Source: Bacteroidales bacterium
GTDB taxonomy: Bacteria; Bacteroidota; Bacteroidia; Bacteroidales; JAGOPY01
Reading direction: 5' to 3'
Assembly: GCA_017991835.1 (NCBI GenBank)
Contig: JAGOPY010000014.1
Location: forward strand, 1-64,000
DNA: 64,000 bases
Part shown: one piece after another, positions 24,754 through 33,085 of the stretch
Numbering within the stretch: position 1 is the first letter of the stretch
Layout of the letters: every line of letters starts with the position of its first letter
The notes under the pieces: generated by a model
Seen by the model: the letters and a program-made list of their open reading frames with translations, nothing else
The model's database searches: none
Told to the model about the DNA's origin: nothing
Made by a program: the position numbers and the translations under genes

Positions 24754-25110
24754 TTATTTTCTGTTTTTAAGAGTTAAGACTGTTTTGTGGAATATGGCCA
24801 CGAGCTGGCTGCATTCGTCAACAAGTTTATCAATGTCCTCCTGATTTCCTTTATAGAGTCCCGATTTGCGGATAATTCTAAGATTATTATATGACTCCCG
24901 GATTTCTTTGAGAACCAAACTGACTTTGTGAATGAAATCTTTTCTCGATTCAGCACCGATGGCTTCACTATAGTTCAAAGCCGCACTTGAAGACGAGCGG
25001 GAAAGTTGTTTGATAAGGTTTTCCGCAAGATCATTCCGATCAAGTCCTGGCCTTATTTTAACTACATCAGCCGCAAAATCCACCAGTCGGTTTTCAATCT
25101 CTTGTCTCAT
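24754..25110 (-). CDS. Four-helix-bundle protein (S23/23S rRNA-IVS family)
   Basis: This 118-residue all-helical protein has the family hallmarks: LVDFAADVV, LIKQLSRSSSSAALNYSEA followed by IGAESRKDFIHK, LKEIRESYNNLRII, and a final helix with LVDECSQLVAIF. The length is typical. These proteins are encoded in 23S rRNA intervening sequences of some bacteria and as free genes in Bacteroidota. Their function is unknown, and a tetrameric basic-surface assembly has been proposed for the family. No rRNA lies nearby. It is flanked by octamer arrays on both sides. Confidence 0.85.
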   Translation of the reverse strand: MRQEIENRLVDFAADVVKIRPGLDRNDLAENLIKQLSRSSSSAALNYSEAIGAESRKDFIHKVSLVLKEIRESYNNLRIIRKSGLYKGNQEDIDKLVDECSQLVAIFHKTVLTLKNRK

Positions 25111-25237
25111 GATTTTTATTTTTTAATCCGGTTTTCTACCAAAAAATACCCGGACCATTAAAAATAAAATCATACGCAAAAGATTTTCAATAATTTACAA
25201 AGCTATATTTCAACTCATCTTCACACAACCAGACACC

Positions 25238-25301
25238 ACAAAATCACAATCTCAAAAGTTCACAATCTCAAAAGTTCACAAGCTCACAAAATCATAACAT
25301 C
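25238..25301 (-). repeat. GA-octamer array, 8 units, overlapping the end of an aldo/keto reductase gene
   Basis: On the minus strand eight units (GATGTTAT, GATTTTGT, GAGCTTGT, GAACTTTT, GAGATTGT and repeats) run in register. The first unit lies in the last codons of the reductase gene, and its junction T|GA gives the stop codon. Orientation follows the minus-strand genes on both sides. Confidence 0.88.
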
Positions 25302-26221
25302 ATTTTCTCCTCTTCCGAAATCCCAACCTCTTCCGCCCGGCATATTCCTTCCACCTGTTCTGCGCTTCGTCCGCCAACAATAGCAGCCGTTACCGCAGGA
25401 TTATGCAACGTCCAGGCGATCGCCACCTCACCTGCCGAATACCCTTGGCTTTCCCCGATCACTCTCAATTTATCGGCCAGTGCAAGGTTCTTCGACAGCA
25501 TCGGCTCATTGAAAAAGGGGCTCTTTTTTCGCCAGTCGTCGGCAGGCATAGCCTGGATACGTTCCCGGGTCATGGTCCCGGTAAGCAGTCCCGAACCCAT
25601 TGGGGAATAAACGATCACGCCGATATTCTGTTCGAGGCACCAGGGCAGGATCTCCTTCTCATAATCCCGGCTGATGAGCGAATAAGGCGGCTGAAGCGAT
25701 GAAACGGGTGCAATGGCCAGGCATCTCTTCATCTGTTCAATATTAAAGTTTGAAACACCTATCCATCTGACTTTTCTCTCCTCTTTTAATGTGGCCATCA
25801 TCTCCCAGGCCTCTTCTATATCTTCTTCCACGGGCCAGTGCACCTGGTAAAGGTCAATAACATCCACATCCAGCCGCCGCAGGCTGTTCTCACATTCTTT
25901 CCGGATCGATTTCGCCTTCAGGCTTTGCCCTGTCCTCCTGTTCTCATCCCAGACCAGTCCGCACTTGGTGAAGATATAAGGCTTCTGCTGCATTCCTTTG
26001 ATGGCTTTGCCGACCAACTCTTCCGAATGCCCCAGGCCATAAACCGCAGCCGTATCGATCCAGTTCATCCCGACCTCGACCGCTTTTTTAATAGCGCCGA
26101 CCGCCTCAGCATCATCCTGCGGCCCCCATCCAAATGCCCAGTTCCCTCCGCCAATAGCCCACGCCCCAAACCCGATCCGGGTAATCTTCATATCCGTATT
26201 TCCAAATTGCTTTGTCTCCAT
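25292..26221 (-). CDS. Aldo/keto reductase, AKR11/12-like
   Basis: This 309-residue NAD(P)H-dependent TIM-barrel oxidoreductase has the AKR tetrad: Asp and Tyr in WIDTAAVYG, Lys in IFTKCGLVW, His in LYQVHWPVE. The cofactor region AIVGGRSAEQVE is near the C-terminus. It resembles stress-type AKRs such as YhdN or general stress protein 69. The real substrate is unknown. It reads in the same direction as the transporter upstream but is separated from it by a 144-bp octamer array. The stop codon falls within a second array. Confidence 0.88.
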   Translation of the reverse strand: METKQFGNTDMKITRIGFGAWAIGGGNWAFGWGPQDDAEAVGAIKKAVEVGMNWIDTAAVYGLGHSEELVGKAIKGMQQKPYIFTKCGLVWDENRRTGQSLKAKSIRKECENSLRRLDVDVIDLYQVHWPVEEDIEEAWEMMATLKEERKVRWIGVSNFNIEQMKRCLAIAPVSSLQPPYSLISRDYEKEILPWCLEQNIGVIVYSPMGSGLLTGTMTRERIQAMPADDWRKKSPFFNEPMLSKNLALADKLRVIGESQGYSAGEVAIAWTLHNPAVTAAIVGGRSAEQVEGICRAEEVGISEEEKMML

Positions 26222-26254
26222 ATCATCAAAAATTAAACGGTTTATTATTGATTC

Positions 26255-26398
26255 ACAATATCAAAAGATCATAAGTTCACAAAATCACAATATCACAATA
26301 TCACAATATCAAAAGATCATAAGTTCACAAAATCACAATATCACAATATCACAATATCATAAAATCACAATATCACAATATCACAATATCATAATATC
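26255..26398 (-). repeat. GA-octamer array, 18 units, between transporter and reductase genes
   Basis: On the minus strand the units are GATATTGT (most copies), GATTTTGT, GAACTTAT, GATCTTTT and GATTTTAT, in perfect register. The array begins 2 bp after the transporter stop codon and ends 33 bp before the reductase start. A five-unit block (ACAATATC, AAAAGATC, ATAAGTTC, ACAAAATC, ACAATATC on the top strand) occurs twice, showing block duplication. Confidence 0.92.
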
Positions 26399-26400
26399 AA

Positions 26401-27684
26401 TCATTTCTTAACAAACTTCCTGTTATAAAAAAGCAATCCCGCGATGGTCATAACCCCGATCATTGCAAACGTCAGCCAGAGCATGGAAGGGTTGTCGTTC
26501 TTTTCCACAAAAAACACATAAAGCCATGCTCCGAGAATTCCCCCGATCCCGCTGCCGATCACACCGTAAAGAAATGAATAACCCTGGTAAACGGCTTTTT
26601 TATCGGGCGGGGCGATCAACCCGACATAAGAGATGAATTTCGGATGGGCGATCATCTCCCCCAGGGTAAAGACAAACATGGAAAGCAGGAAAATCCACGG
26701 GCTCGGTGCAATAGCCAGCATTCCCATCCCTATCGATCCCAGCGCAATGCCGAAAATCATGGTCGGAAGCGTTTTGGTGTTCTTTACGATGCTTGAAACA
26801 AGGATCTGCAACAGGATGATAGCGCCGGCATTCATCGCTGTAACGTGCTCTGCTTCGAACTTCCATCCGGGATTGCTGACGAACAATCCCAGGAAAGAGT
26901 TGATGATCCGGTTCACCGGCGCCATGTCGATCTTTTCCGTCAGGTACCACAGGACCGAATCGTACACCTGGAAATACATCACCCAGAAACCACTATAAAT
27001 GAATAACATAAGAAAGAACCGGTAATCTTTCAGGATGGCCAGCATATCGATAAAGACCTTGCTGATGGGTTTCGAATTCGGCTCCCTGGCCGGTTCACGG
27101 AATACAAAGAGATTGAGCAGGATAAGCCAGCCGGTGCCGATTGCCGCCATGAAGAAAATATAGGACCAGGAGATCGCTTTCAGCCACGGTACCAGGATCA
27201 GCGGAAAAAGGAAAGCGCCCAGGTTGATCGACCAGTAGAAAATGCCAAATCCAAGGGCAGAGTTCGATTCATCGGTGACTTTGGCGATTGTCCCGGCGAT
27301 CATCGGTTTGAAGAAACCGGCGCCCAGGGCCACCAGGAGCAGGCTCCCGAAAACGGTGGCGTAAGTGTTGCTGAGGCCTGTCAGCAGGTAACCCAGGCTC
27401 ATGGAGGCAAAGGCGAAGAACAGCACCCTGCGGTAGCCGAAACGGTCGCCGATAGCGCCCGAGATGATCGGCAGAAAGTAAAGCATCGGCACGATCGTGC
27501 TCTTGATGACCCCGACGCTCTCTTTCGAAAAGCCAAGCCCTCCTTCGTTCCTGCTCAGCACCAGGTAAACGCTCAGCACCGACATCATCCCGTAGTAGGA
27601 GCCCCGCTCGAAAAATTCCATCGTAACAACAGTCCAGAAACTCTTCGGGAACGACCGCCGGTTAATACCTTTCTTTTCAGCCAT
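26401..27684 (-). CDS. MFS transporter, proton-dependent oligopeptide (POT/PTR)-like
   Basis: The 427-residue integral membrane protein has about 12 hydrophobic helices. The first carries EFFERGSYYGMMSVLSVYL, close to the POT signature ExxERFxYYG. Further MFS marks are GDRFGYRRVLFFAF between helices 2 and 3 and GAGFFKPMIAGTIAKV. It should import peptides or related solutes with protons across the inner membrane; the substrate is inferred from family only. It is slightly shorter than typical POT proteins. Its start lies 64 bp from the divergent small membrane protein gene. Confidence 0.82.
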   Translation of the reverse strand: MAEKKGINRRSFPKSFWTVVTMEFFERGSYYGMMSVLSVYLVLSRNEGGLGFSKESVGVIKSTIVPMLYFLPIISGAIGDRFGYRRVLFFAFASMSLGYLLTGLSNTYATVFGSLLLVALGAGFFKPMIAGTIAKVTDESNSALGFGIFYWSINLGAFLFPLILVPWLKAISWSYIFFMAAIGTGWLILLNLFVFREPAREPNSKPISKVFIDMLAILKDYRFFLMLFIYSGFWVMYFQVYDSVLWYLTEKIDMAPVNRIINSFLGLFVSNPGWKFEAEHVTAMNAGAIILLQILVSSIVKNTKTLPTMIFGIALGSIGMGMLAIAPSPWIFLLSMFVFTLGEMIAHPKFISYVGLIAPPDKKAVYQGYSFLYGVIGSGIGGILGAWLYVFFVEKNDNPSMLWLTFAMIGVMTIAGLLFYNRKFVKK

Positions 27685-27736
27685 AAGATTTCTGCTTTGA
27701 ATTGCGAAAATAGCAAAAGAATATCAGCCGGGTTTT

Positions 27737-27744
27737 TATATTTG
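27737..27744 (+). promoter_or_regulatory. Candidate -7 box directly before a start codon (possible leaderless mRNA)
   Basis: TATATTTG fits the TAnnTTTG consensus and ends 4 bp before ATG 27749. If used, transcription would start at or next to the start codon. A matching -33 element is not evident. Confidence 0.35.
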
Positions 27745-27748
27745 CTTC

Positions 27749-28171
27749 ATGAAAAACCTGAAAATCCTTTCCATCTTCCTGGGCTCCCTTCAAATCTTTA
27801 TTGCAGCGGGAGCCATTCCGGCAGGCGCCCTGTTCCTGGCCGACACATCCGGTGCCCGAATGGGTGTCACACCTGAGATTCTCGGCAATTCCCCGCTTGA
27901 CTCCTTTTTGTTGCCGGGATTGTTCCTGGTCCTGGTCAATGGACTGGCCACAGGTGCGGCCGCGGTCTTAACCTTTAAGAGGCACCGCTATTCCGGCATC
28001 GCCGGCCTGCTGCTGGGCATTATCCTCTGCTTCTGGATCATCATACAGGTAAAATGGATCACGGTTAGCAGCTTTATGCAACCGATGTTTTTCGGGATCG
28101 GGGTGGTGGAAACCCTCCTGGGATGGAGAATAATGAAATTGACTGAGCAGGAGAATCTCCTTCCCCACTGA
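27749..28171 (+). CDS. Small four-helix membrane protein
   Basis: The 140-residue protein has four hydrophobic segments (about 5-30, 50-72, 80-100 and 107-125) and an N-terminus that could be an uncleaved signal anchor. Family and function are not recognised. It is divergent from the POT-like transporter with only 64 bp between starts, so shared control is possible. The following cytochrome gene starts 127 bp downstream and may be independent. Confidence 0.65.
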   Translation: MKNLKILSIFLGSLQIFIAAGAIPAGALFLADTSGARMGVTPEILGNSPLDSFLLPGLFLVLVNGLATGAAAVLTFKRHRYSGIAGLLLGIILCFWIIIQVKWITVSSFMQPMFFGIGVVETLLGWRIMKLTEQENLLPH

Positions 28172-28298
28172 TAGTCACGCTTATCCGATCCGGGATCTAT
28201 TCTTATCCAGACCCATTATAAATTTCCTGATAATATTTGTCCTGCTATCATTTGCACGGAATTGGTTTCTAACTTTAGATCAACCAAACTTGCTACTT

Positions 28299-29663
28299 AT
28301 GCAACCAGGAAAAGTATTGACCGTGTTTGCCATCGTTTCGCTGGCAGGATTTGCTCTTGCCATGATTTCGTTTCGCCCGGCACTGCCCGACGATAAAAAA
28401 GGCGCTTTTGAATACAAAGATTTCGAGAAATCGGCCAAATGCCGGACCTGCCATGTGCAATTCTATGAGCAGTGGCGCCAGTCGATGATGTCGCAGGCAT
28501 ATACCCATCACTGGGATGAGATCGAATATTTCGACCTGGCCGTGGCCCACGCGGAAAAGGTACCGGAGCTGAAAGATGTGGTCGACGGGTGCAACGGGTG
28601 CCATGCCCCGCTGGCGTTTGCGGCGGGTGTTCTCCCCCCTGCCCGGCCATCGGAAAACACCATGGCCAACGAATCGGTGTCGTGCGACGTTTGCCACCTG
28701 ATCACAGGTTCCTCCACCGATCCGCCTTACAATTTCAGTTACATCCTGCAGCCGGGCCCGACAAAATACAGCGGCCGCGAGAATGCGATCGAGTCGCCGG
28801 CGCATAAGATCGAGGTGAGCCCGTTCCACCGGACGACAGAGTTCTGCGGCACCTGCCACAATGAGAAAAATCCGTTTGGTGTCTGGGTGAAAAGTACCCA
28901 GCTGGAGTGGAAAGAGGGGCCGTATGCGGCTGAAGGGGTGCGCTGTCAGGATTGCCATATGCCCAAATCGCCGTTTGTATATGCTTCGATGGGGCAGAAA
29001 CACGAGGATGCCCGCTTGCATCTTTTCCACGGAGCCCACGATCCCGGCAAGGTTAAAGGGACGATCGAACTGAGGATCAATCCCGATATCCGGGAAGCCG
29101 AACCGGGCGAGGTGGTCGTTTTCACCGTGGCTTTGTTCAACCAGAAGACCGGCCATAAATTCCCGACCGGGTCGGTGGAAGACCGGATTGCCTGGCTGAA
29201 TGTCGAGGCAACCGATGCGAAGGGCAAGGTTTACCACCTTCCGGTGGATAAAAAAGGGTTCCCCGGAGAGGAATACACGATAGCCGGCGATTACCTGGCC
29301 TACCAGGATATGGGGCTTCCGCTGGGAATTGAAAACTTCAAGGGTGTACAAAGGGATGGCGTCCCGGCAGGGAACCGCATCTTTCGGATGCCCTATTTCG
29401 ACAAAGAGGGAAATATGACCATCATGCAATGGAATACAGCGTCGCTTGGCGTTGATTACCGCCTGGGGCCACGGGAAACGAAAACCGAGACTTTCAAATT
29501 CCAGCTACCTTTCGATGCAGCTCCCGGTGAAATGACCGTCACAGCCACCCTGAACTACCAGTTGCTTGTGAAACCGGTGGCCGATTTTCTTAAGGTTCCG
29601 GCAGAGGAATCCGCTGTCATTGCGGTGAATTCACACAAAACAAGCATCACCGTTTTGCCCTAG
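28299..29663 (+). CDS. Pentaheme c-type cytochrome, cytochrome c554-like
   Basis: The 454-residue exported protein has a signal anchor or peptide (about 5-25) and five CxxCH heme sites: CRTCH (48), CNGCH (98), CDVCH (129), CGTCH (183) and CQDCH (216). Extra histidines could be distal ligands (TYTHHW, SPAHKIEVSPFH, FHGAHDP). The heme part resembles cytochrome c554/NrfA-related multiheme proteins. Residues about 240-450 form a beta-rich C-terminal domain. It should carry electrons in the periplasm or at the surface. I chose ATG 28299 over an in-frame TTG at 28290. The next gene encodes a monoheme beta-barrel-like partner. Confidence 0.85.
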   Translation: MQPGKVLTVFAIVSLAGFALAMISFRPALPDDKKGAFEYKDFEKSAKCRTCHVQFYEQWRQSMMSQAYTHHWDEIEYFDLAVAHAEKVPELKDVVDGCNGCHAPLAFAAGVLPPARPSENTMANESVSCDVCHLITGSSTDPPYNFSYILQPGPTKYSGRENAIESPAHKIEVSPFHRTTEFCGTCHNEKNPFGVWVKSTQLEWKEGPYAAEGVRCQDCHMPKSPFVYASMGQKHEDARLHLFHGAHDPGKVKGTIELRINPDIREAEPGEVVVFTVALFNQKTGHKFPTGSVEDRIAWLNVEATDAKGKVYHLPVDKKGFPGEEYTIAGDYLAYQDMGLPLGIENFKGVQRDGVPAGNRIFRMPYFDKEGNMTIMQWNTASLGVDYRLGPRETKTETFKFQLPFDAAPGEMTVTATLNYQLLVKPVADFLKVPAEESAVIAVNSHKTSITVLP

Positions 29664-29741
29664 TATTTTTAAAATAATTAACATGATGGCATTTTCTGTC
29701 ATGAAGACGGGAAGGCAAAAAAAACATTAAATCAACGCAAT

Positions 29742-30929
29742 ATGAAAACCAAAATCATCATTTCGATCATCCTGCTTGCCAGTGTGCTGGCCTATAATCC
29801 CTGCAATGCAATTCCTGCTTTCGCCCGCAAATACCAGATGAGCTGCACGGTGTGCCATTCGCCGGCCATGCCCCGGATCAAAGGCTTTGGTGAAGAGTTT
29901 GCCGGCAACGGGTTCCGGTTGAAAGATACCGATGCTCCGCGTTATTTTGTGAGTACCGGCGACGACAAGCTTTCGCTCCTGAGGGAATTGCCGCTGGCCA
30001 TCCGCCTGGAGGGCCATGTGATGTACAACGATCAGAGCGAAGCGGGAAAAGAATTCGGATTTCCCTACGGACTTAAGATCCTTTCGGGAGGCGAGATCTC
30101 CAAACATCTCTCCTATTATTTCTATTTCTACATGTCGGAACAGGGTGAAGTAGCCGGTGTGGAAGACGCATTCCTGGCATATAACGATTTCCTGGGAACA
30201 GGCATCAACATCACCGCCGGTCAGTTCCAGGTATGTGATCCGCTGTATAAAAGGGAATTGCGGCTGATGCTGGAAGATTATGTGATCTACACGCTGAAAC
30301 CAGGCACATCAACAGTATCGCTGAAGTACGACCGGGGGATCATCATCGATTACGGCATCGAATCGACCGGTACCGGGTTTGTGGCCGAGATTGTGAATGG
30401 AAACGGGATACACGGGGCGGGAAAGAATTTCCTATTCGATAAGGACAAATACAAGAACTATTTTCTGAAAGGCTCGCAGTCGATCGGGAAATTTGCCGAC
30501 ATAGGGATTTTCGGCTACTATGGGAAAGAAGAACTGGAACCCGACGGGCTGACCAGCACGGTGCTGTTCTGGGGTCCGAACCTGACGCTTGATTTCGGTG
30601 AGAAATTCATCCTGAACATGCAATATGCCCGTCGGTCGGATTCAAAGGTCGTCATAGAAGGCGAAGTGACGGAGATAAAAAGCGATGTCTTCACCCACGG
30701 CGGGTTTGCCGAAGCGATCTTTGCCCCGAAAGGCGACATGAGCAACTGGTACCTGGCCCTGCTCGGCAACTGGGTCGATTCGGAACTCGACGCGCTGGAT
30801 TACAGCAGCGTTTCGTTCAGCGCCGGGTATATGCTCCGGCGCAATGTCAGGCTGGTCGGGGAATACACCCGGCAGTTTGCAAATGAACCCTACGGGAAGG
30901 CCAGCATCGGGTTTGTGGCCGCGTTCTGA
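29742..30929 (+). CDS. Outer-membrane beta-barrel-like protein with an N-terminal CxxCH heme site
   Basis: The 395-residue protein has a signal peptide (about 1-23, ending NA-IPAFARK), one heme-binding site CTVCHSP at residues 35-39, and then a long series of alternating strands. It ends in VGEYTRQFANEPYGKASIGF then VAAF, a C-terminal aromatic typical of outer-membrane barrels. This suggests a porin carrying its own heme, comparable in concept to porin-cytochrome conduits. It lies 78 bp after the pentaheme cytochrome on the same strand, so the two may form an electron-transfer unit. The substrate, donor and barrel strand count are not determined. Confidence 0.7.
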   Translation: MKTKIIISIILLASVLAYNPCNAIPAFARKYQMSCTVCHSPAMPRIKGFGEEFAGNGFRLKDTDAPRYFVSTGDDKLSLLRELPLAIRLEGHVMYNDQSEAGKEFGFPYGLKILSGGEISKHLSYYFYFYMSEQGEVAGVEDAFLAYNDFLGTGINITAGQFQVCDPLYKRELRLMLEDYVIYTLKPGTSTVSLKYDRGIIIDYGIESTGTGFVAEIVNGNGIHGAGKNFLFDKDKYKNYFLKGSQSIGKFADIGIFGYYGKEELEPDGLTSTVLFWGPNLTLDFGEKFILNMQYARRSDSKVVIEGEVTEIKSDVFTHGGFAEAIFAPKGDMSNWYLALLGNWVDSELDALDYSSVSFSAGYMLRRNVRLVGEYTRQFANEPYGKASIGFVAAF

Positions 30930-30977
30930 GGCTTTCCTGATATTAATATGAGGTTTGTTACAGGAAAACGTTACCTC

Positions 30978-31670
30978 CTACTTTTCGAAGCCGAATTTCC
31001 AGATCAGTGCGCCGGCAACAGCGCCGATGATGGGTGCGACAAAGAACAGCCACAACTGGGCCAGCGCCTGTCCTCCGGCGAATACCGCCGGTCCGAGGCT
31101 ACGCGCCGGGTTGACCGAGGTTCCGGTCACGGGGATCGCCACCAGGTGGATCAGCATCAGGGTAACACCGATGGCCAGCCCGGCCATGGCTCCATTACCG
31201 AATTTCGAGGTGGTCGCCAGGATTACAAAAATGAACAGGCAGGTCATGACCGCTTCGATCACAAAAGCGCTGAGGGTATTGTATTCCGCCAGGTATCCCG
31301 TGCCCCATCCATTGGCGCCAAGGCCCCATTCCGGCATGGCAAATCCCGGCCTGCCCATAACGATCAGGTATAATACCGCTGCGCCAGCGATACCGCCCAG
31401 GCACTGCGAGATTATGTATCCTGCCGCATCCTTTACACTCATTTTTCCTGCCGTTAAAACTCCAATAGTTACGGCCGGGTTGATATGACAGCCTGAAACG
31501 CCACCAATGGCATAAGCCATGGCTACAACGGCAAAACCGAAGGCAATACTGATGCCGAGCAATCCGACGCCACTCGGGCCGGTCTCCGAAATCCCTGCAA
31601 TCACTGCCGCACCGCAGCCGAACAATACCAGGCTGAAGGTTCCGATAAATTCTGCAAGATACTTTTTCAT
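30978..31670 (-). CDS. aqpZ: Aquaporin Z-type water channel
   Basis: The 230-residue protein has six membrane helices and both pore loops: CHINPAV (first NPA) and TSVNPARS (second NPA). The segment LIHLVAIPVTGTSVNPAR closely follows E. coli AqpZ, supplying the selectivity-filter His and Arg, which points to water rather than glycerol. The N-terminus KKYLAEFIGTFSLVLFGCG is canonical. It forms tetramers in the inner membrane. It is convergent with the monoheme barrel gene and apparently monocistronic. Confidence 0.93.
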   Translation of the reverse strand: MKKYLAEFIGTFSLVLFGCGAAVIAGISETGPSGVGLLGISIAFGFAVVAMAYAIGGVSGCHINPAVTIGVLTAGKMSVKDAAGYIISQCLGGIAGAAVLYLIVMGRPGFAMPEWGLGANGWGTGYLAEYNTLSAFVIEAVMTCLFIFVILATTSKFGNGAMAGLAIGVTLMLIHLVAIPVTGTSVNPARSLGPAVFAGGQALAQLWLFFVAPIIGAVAGALIWKFGFEK

Positions 31671-31902
31671 AATAAAAATATTAGATTATGACTTGATGAA
31701 TTGGTCATAAAGTTAACTAATAAGTACCTTGAAACCAATAATATTATTTAGAAAGATATTCCATACGCTCATCGATTTTAACATCTCATTAACAAGAGGT
31801 TCTGTTCCAATTACTATTTTTGCTGTAAGAAAGTGAAGCGTGAAGCGTGAAACCAACCGTAACCCATAACAAACCATTGACTAACAACCAGCAACTAAAC
31901 TC

Positions 31903-31978
31903 AACATTCAACATTCAACATTCAACCTTCAACCTTCAACATTCAACATTCAACATTCAACCTTCAACATTCAACATT
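31903..31978 (+). repeat. Heptamer array, ten full units plus a partial one, ending at a start codon
   Basis: Ten consecutive 7-bp units, AACATTC or AACCTTC, are followed by AACATT and then ATG 31979. The array is in frame with an upstream ATG at 31847, but the extension would be repeat-encoded, so it is taken as non-coding. The stretch 31671-31902 shows no gene. Confidence 0.85.
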
Positions 31979-32395
31979 ATGACCTATCCCTTTATCAACA
32001 TCTGGGCGGTGCTCATTTCGGCAGTCGCCTTCTGGGCCCTGGGCGCCCTGTGGTACAGCCCTGTCCTCTTCGGCAAACGCTGGCAGAAAGAGATCGGCGC
32101 CACCGATGATGAACTTAAAAAAGCCAATATGGCCCTCATTTTCGGGGGGAGTTTCCTGTTGATGTTGTTCATGGTCTGGGCGCTCAATTTCGTGATCAAC
32201 TCCCATAAAGCGGAAGATGTCAGCCTCACCATGGGTCTGACCTATGGCCTCTTTACCGGGTTTTTCTTTTCCATGATGACCATGGGGATCAATTATCTCT
32301 ACCAGCGCCGCTCTGTAGTCCTCTGGCTGATCGACGGGATCTACGTCGTCCTGGGACTCGGAATTGCCGGGATGATCCTGGGCGCGTGGAGATGA
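31979..32395 (+). CDS. DUF1761-like membrane protein
   Basis: The 138-residue protein has four membrane helices (about 5-25, 55-75, 85-105 and 112-132). Its first helix and loop (ALGALWYSPVLFGKRWQKEI) match the DUF1761 family. The function is unknown. The start at 31979 is preferred because the heptamer array ends exactly there and the protein then begins with a normal first helix. It precedes the SxtJ-like gene by 60 bp on the same strand. Confidence 0.75.
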   Translation: MTYPFINIWAVLISAVAFWALGALWYSPVLFGKRWQKEIGATDDELKKANMALIFGGSFLLMLFMVWALNFVINSHKAEDVSLTMGLTYGLFTGFFFSMMTMGINYLYQRRSVVLWLIDGIYVVLGLGIAGMILGAWR

Positions 32396-32455
32396 TCTGA
32401 CATCCTTAGAACGTTATCCTTTCTTTCCGATCATTTTTCTGTGTATTTTTAAAGC

Positions 32456-32860
32456 ATGAAAAATGATGAGGAAAGGATATTCCCTGGAAAAATAAGCAGG
32501 GAACGGATTAAAGACAGCGGAATGGCCCTCGTGCTGATCCTGCTCATCATCGGATTAATTACCGATAGCTCCACGTATTTTATTCTCTCCGCCGCATTCC
32601 TCCTGGTAAACATGATATTCCCCCCGTTTTTCTATCCGTTTGCCTTTATCTGGCTCGGATTTTCGGAAATCCTGGGACGGGTCATGTCGAAAATAATCCT
32701 TCTGCTGGTTTATCTTGCCGTTGTATTACCCGTTGCCTTTATCAGGAGATTATTGGGAAAAGACACCCTGCTTCTCAGGAAATTCAAAGACGGGAAAGGA
32801 TCGGTCATGGTTGACCGGAGGCATGATTTCCAGGCGGAAGATCTCGAAAAACCATTTTGA
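32456..32860 (+). CDS. SxtJ-family membrane protein
   Basis: The 134-residue protein has three hydrophobic segments (about 22-45, 48-68 and 78-98) after a charged N-terminus (KISRERIKDSGMALVLILL), with the conserved FAFIWLGFSEILGRVMSKI. This is the pattern of the SxtJ family, small membrane proteins that accompany NodU/CmcH carbamoyltransferases, named from the saxitoxin cluster. The biochemical role is unknown. A DUF5989 peptide gene begins 22 bp later and a carbamoyltransferase follows, so the three probably form one operon with an SGNH hydrolase. Nothing indicates saxitoxin production here. Confidence 0.8.
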   Translation: MKNDEERIFPGKISRERIKDSGMALVLILLIIGLITDSSTYFILSAAFLLVNMIFPPFFYPFAFIWLGFSEILGRVMSKIILLLVYLAVVLPVAFIRRLLGKDTLLLRKFKDGKGSVMVDRRHDFQAEDLEKPF

Positions 32861-32882
32861 AAATCTTTATAAACAGTGTCTT

Positions 32883-33032
32883 ATGGAATATATTAAAGAC
32901 CTCTGGGATTATCTGAAAGTGCGAAAGAAATACTGGCTCGTCCCGCTGATCCTCATCCTGCTGTTGCTGGGCTTCCTTATAGTCTTTACCGGTGGATCGG
33001 CCGTTGCACCGTTTATCTATACTCTTTTTTAA
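32883..33032 (+). CDS. DUF5989-like small membrane protein
   Basis: The 49-residue protein reads MEYIKDLWDYLKVRKKYWLV followed by a single strongly hydrophobic helix and VAPFIYTLF. The short amphipathic, basic N-terminus and one membrane span match the DUF5989 family found beside carbamoyltransferases and SxtJ proteins. It lies 22 bp after the SxtJ-like gene and 53 bp before the carbamoyltransferase. It is likely a membrane tether or partner for the enzyme; that is inference from gene order. Confidence 0.75.
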   Translation: MEYIKDLWDYLKVRKKYWLVPLILILLLLGFLIVFTGGSAVAPFIYTLF

Positions 33033-33085
33033 AGAATGGTAAGGAAATGGCGTATGTTATTTTTTTTGAGAAATATTAAGTTCGG

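Noticed and set aside
28293..29429. Minus-strand open frame of 378 codons opposite the pentaheme cytochrome
   Set aside because: The plus strand has five CxxCH sites and a signal peptide; the antisense product has no recognisable domain.
30955..31488. Plus-strand open frame opposite aqpZ
   Set aside because: The minus strand encodes a canonical aquaporin with both NPA boxes; the plus product is low-complexity.
31847..31978. N-terminal extension of the DUF1761 gene
   Set aside because: It is encoded by the heptamer array and lacks counterparts in the family; start 31979 is preferred.
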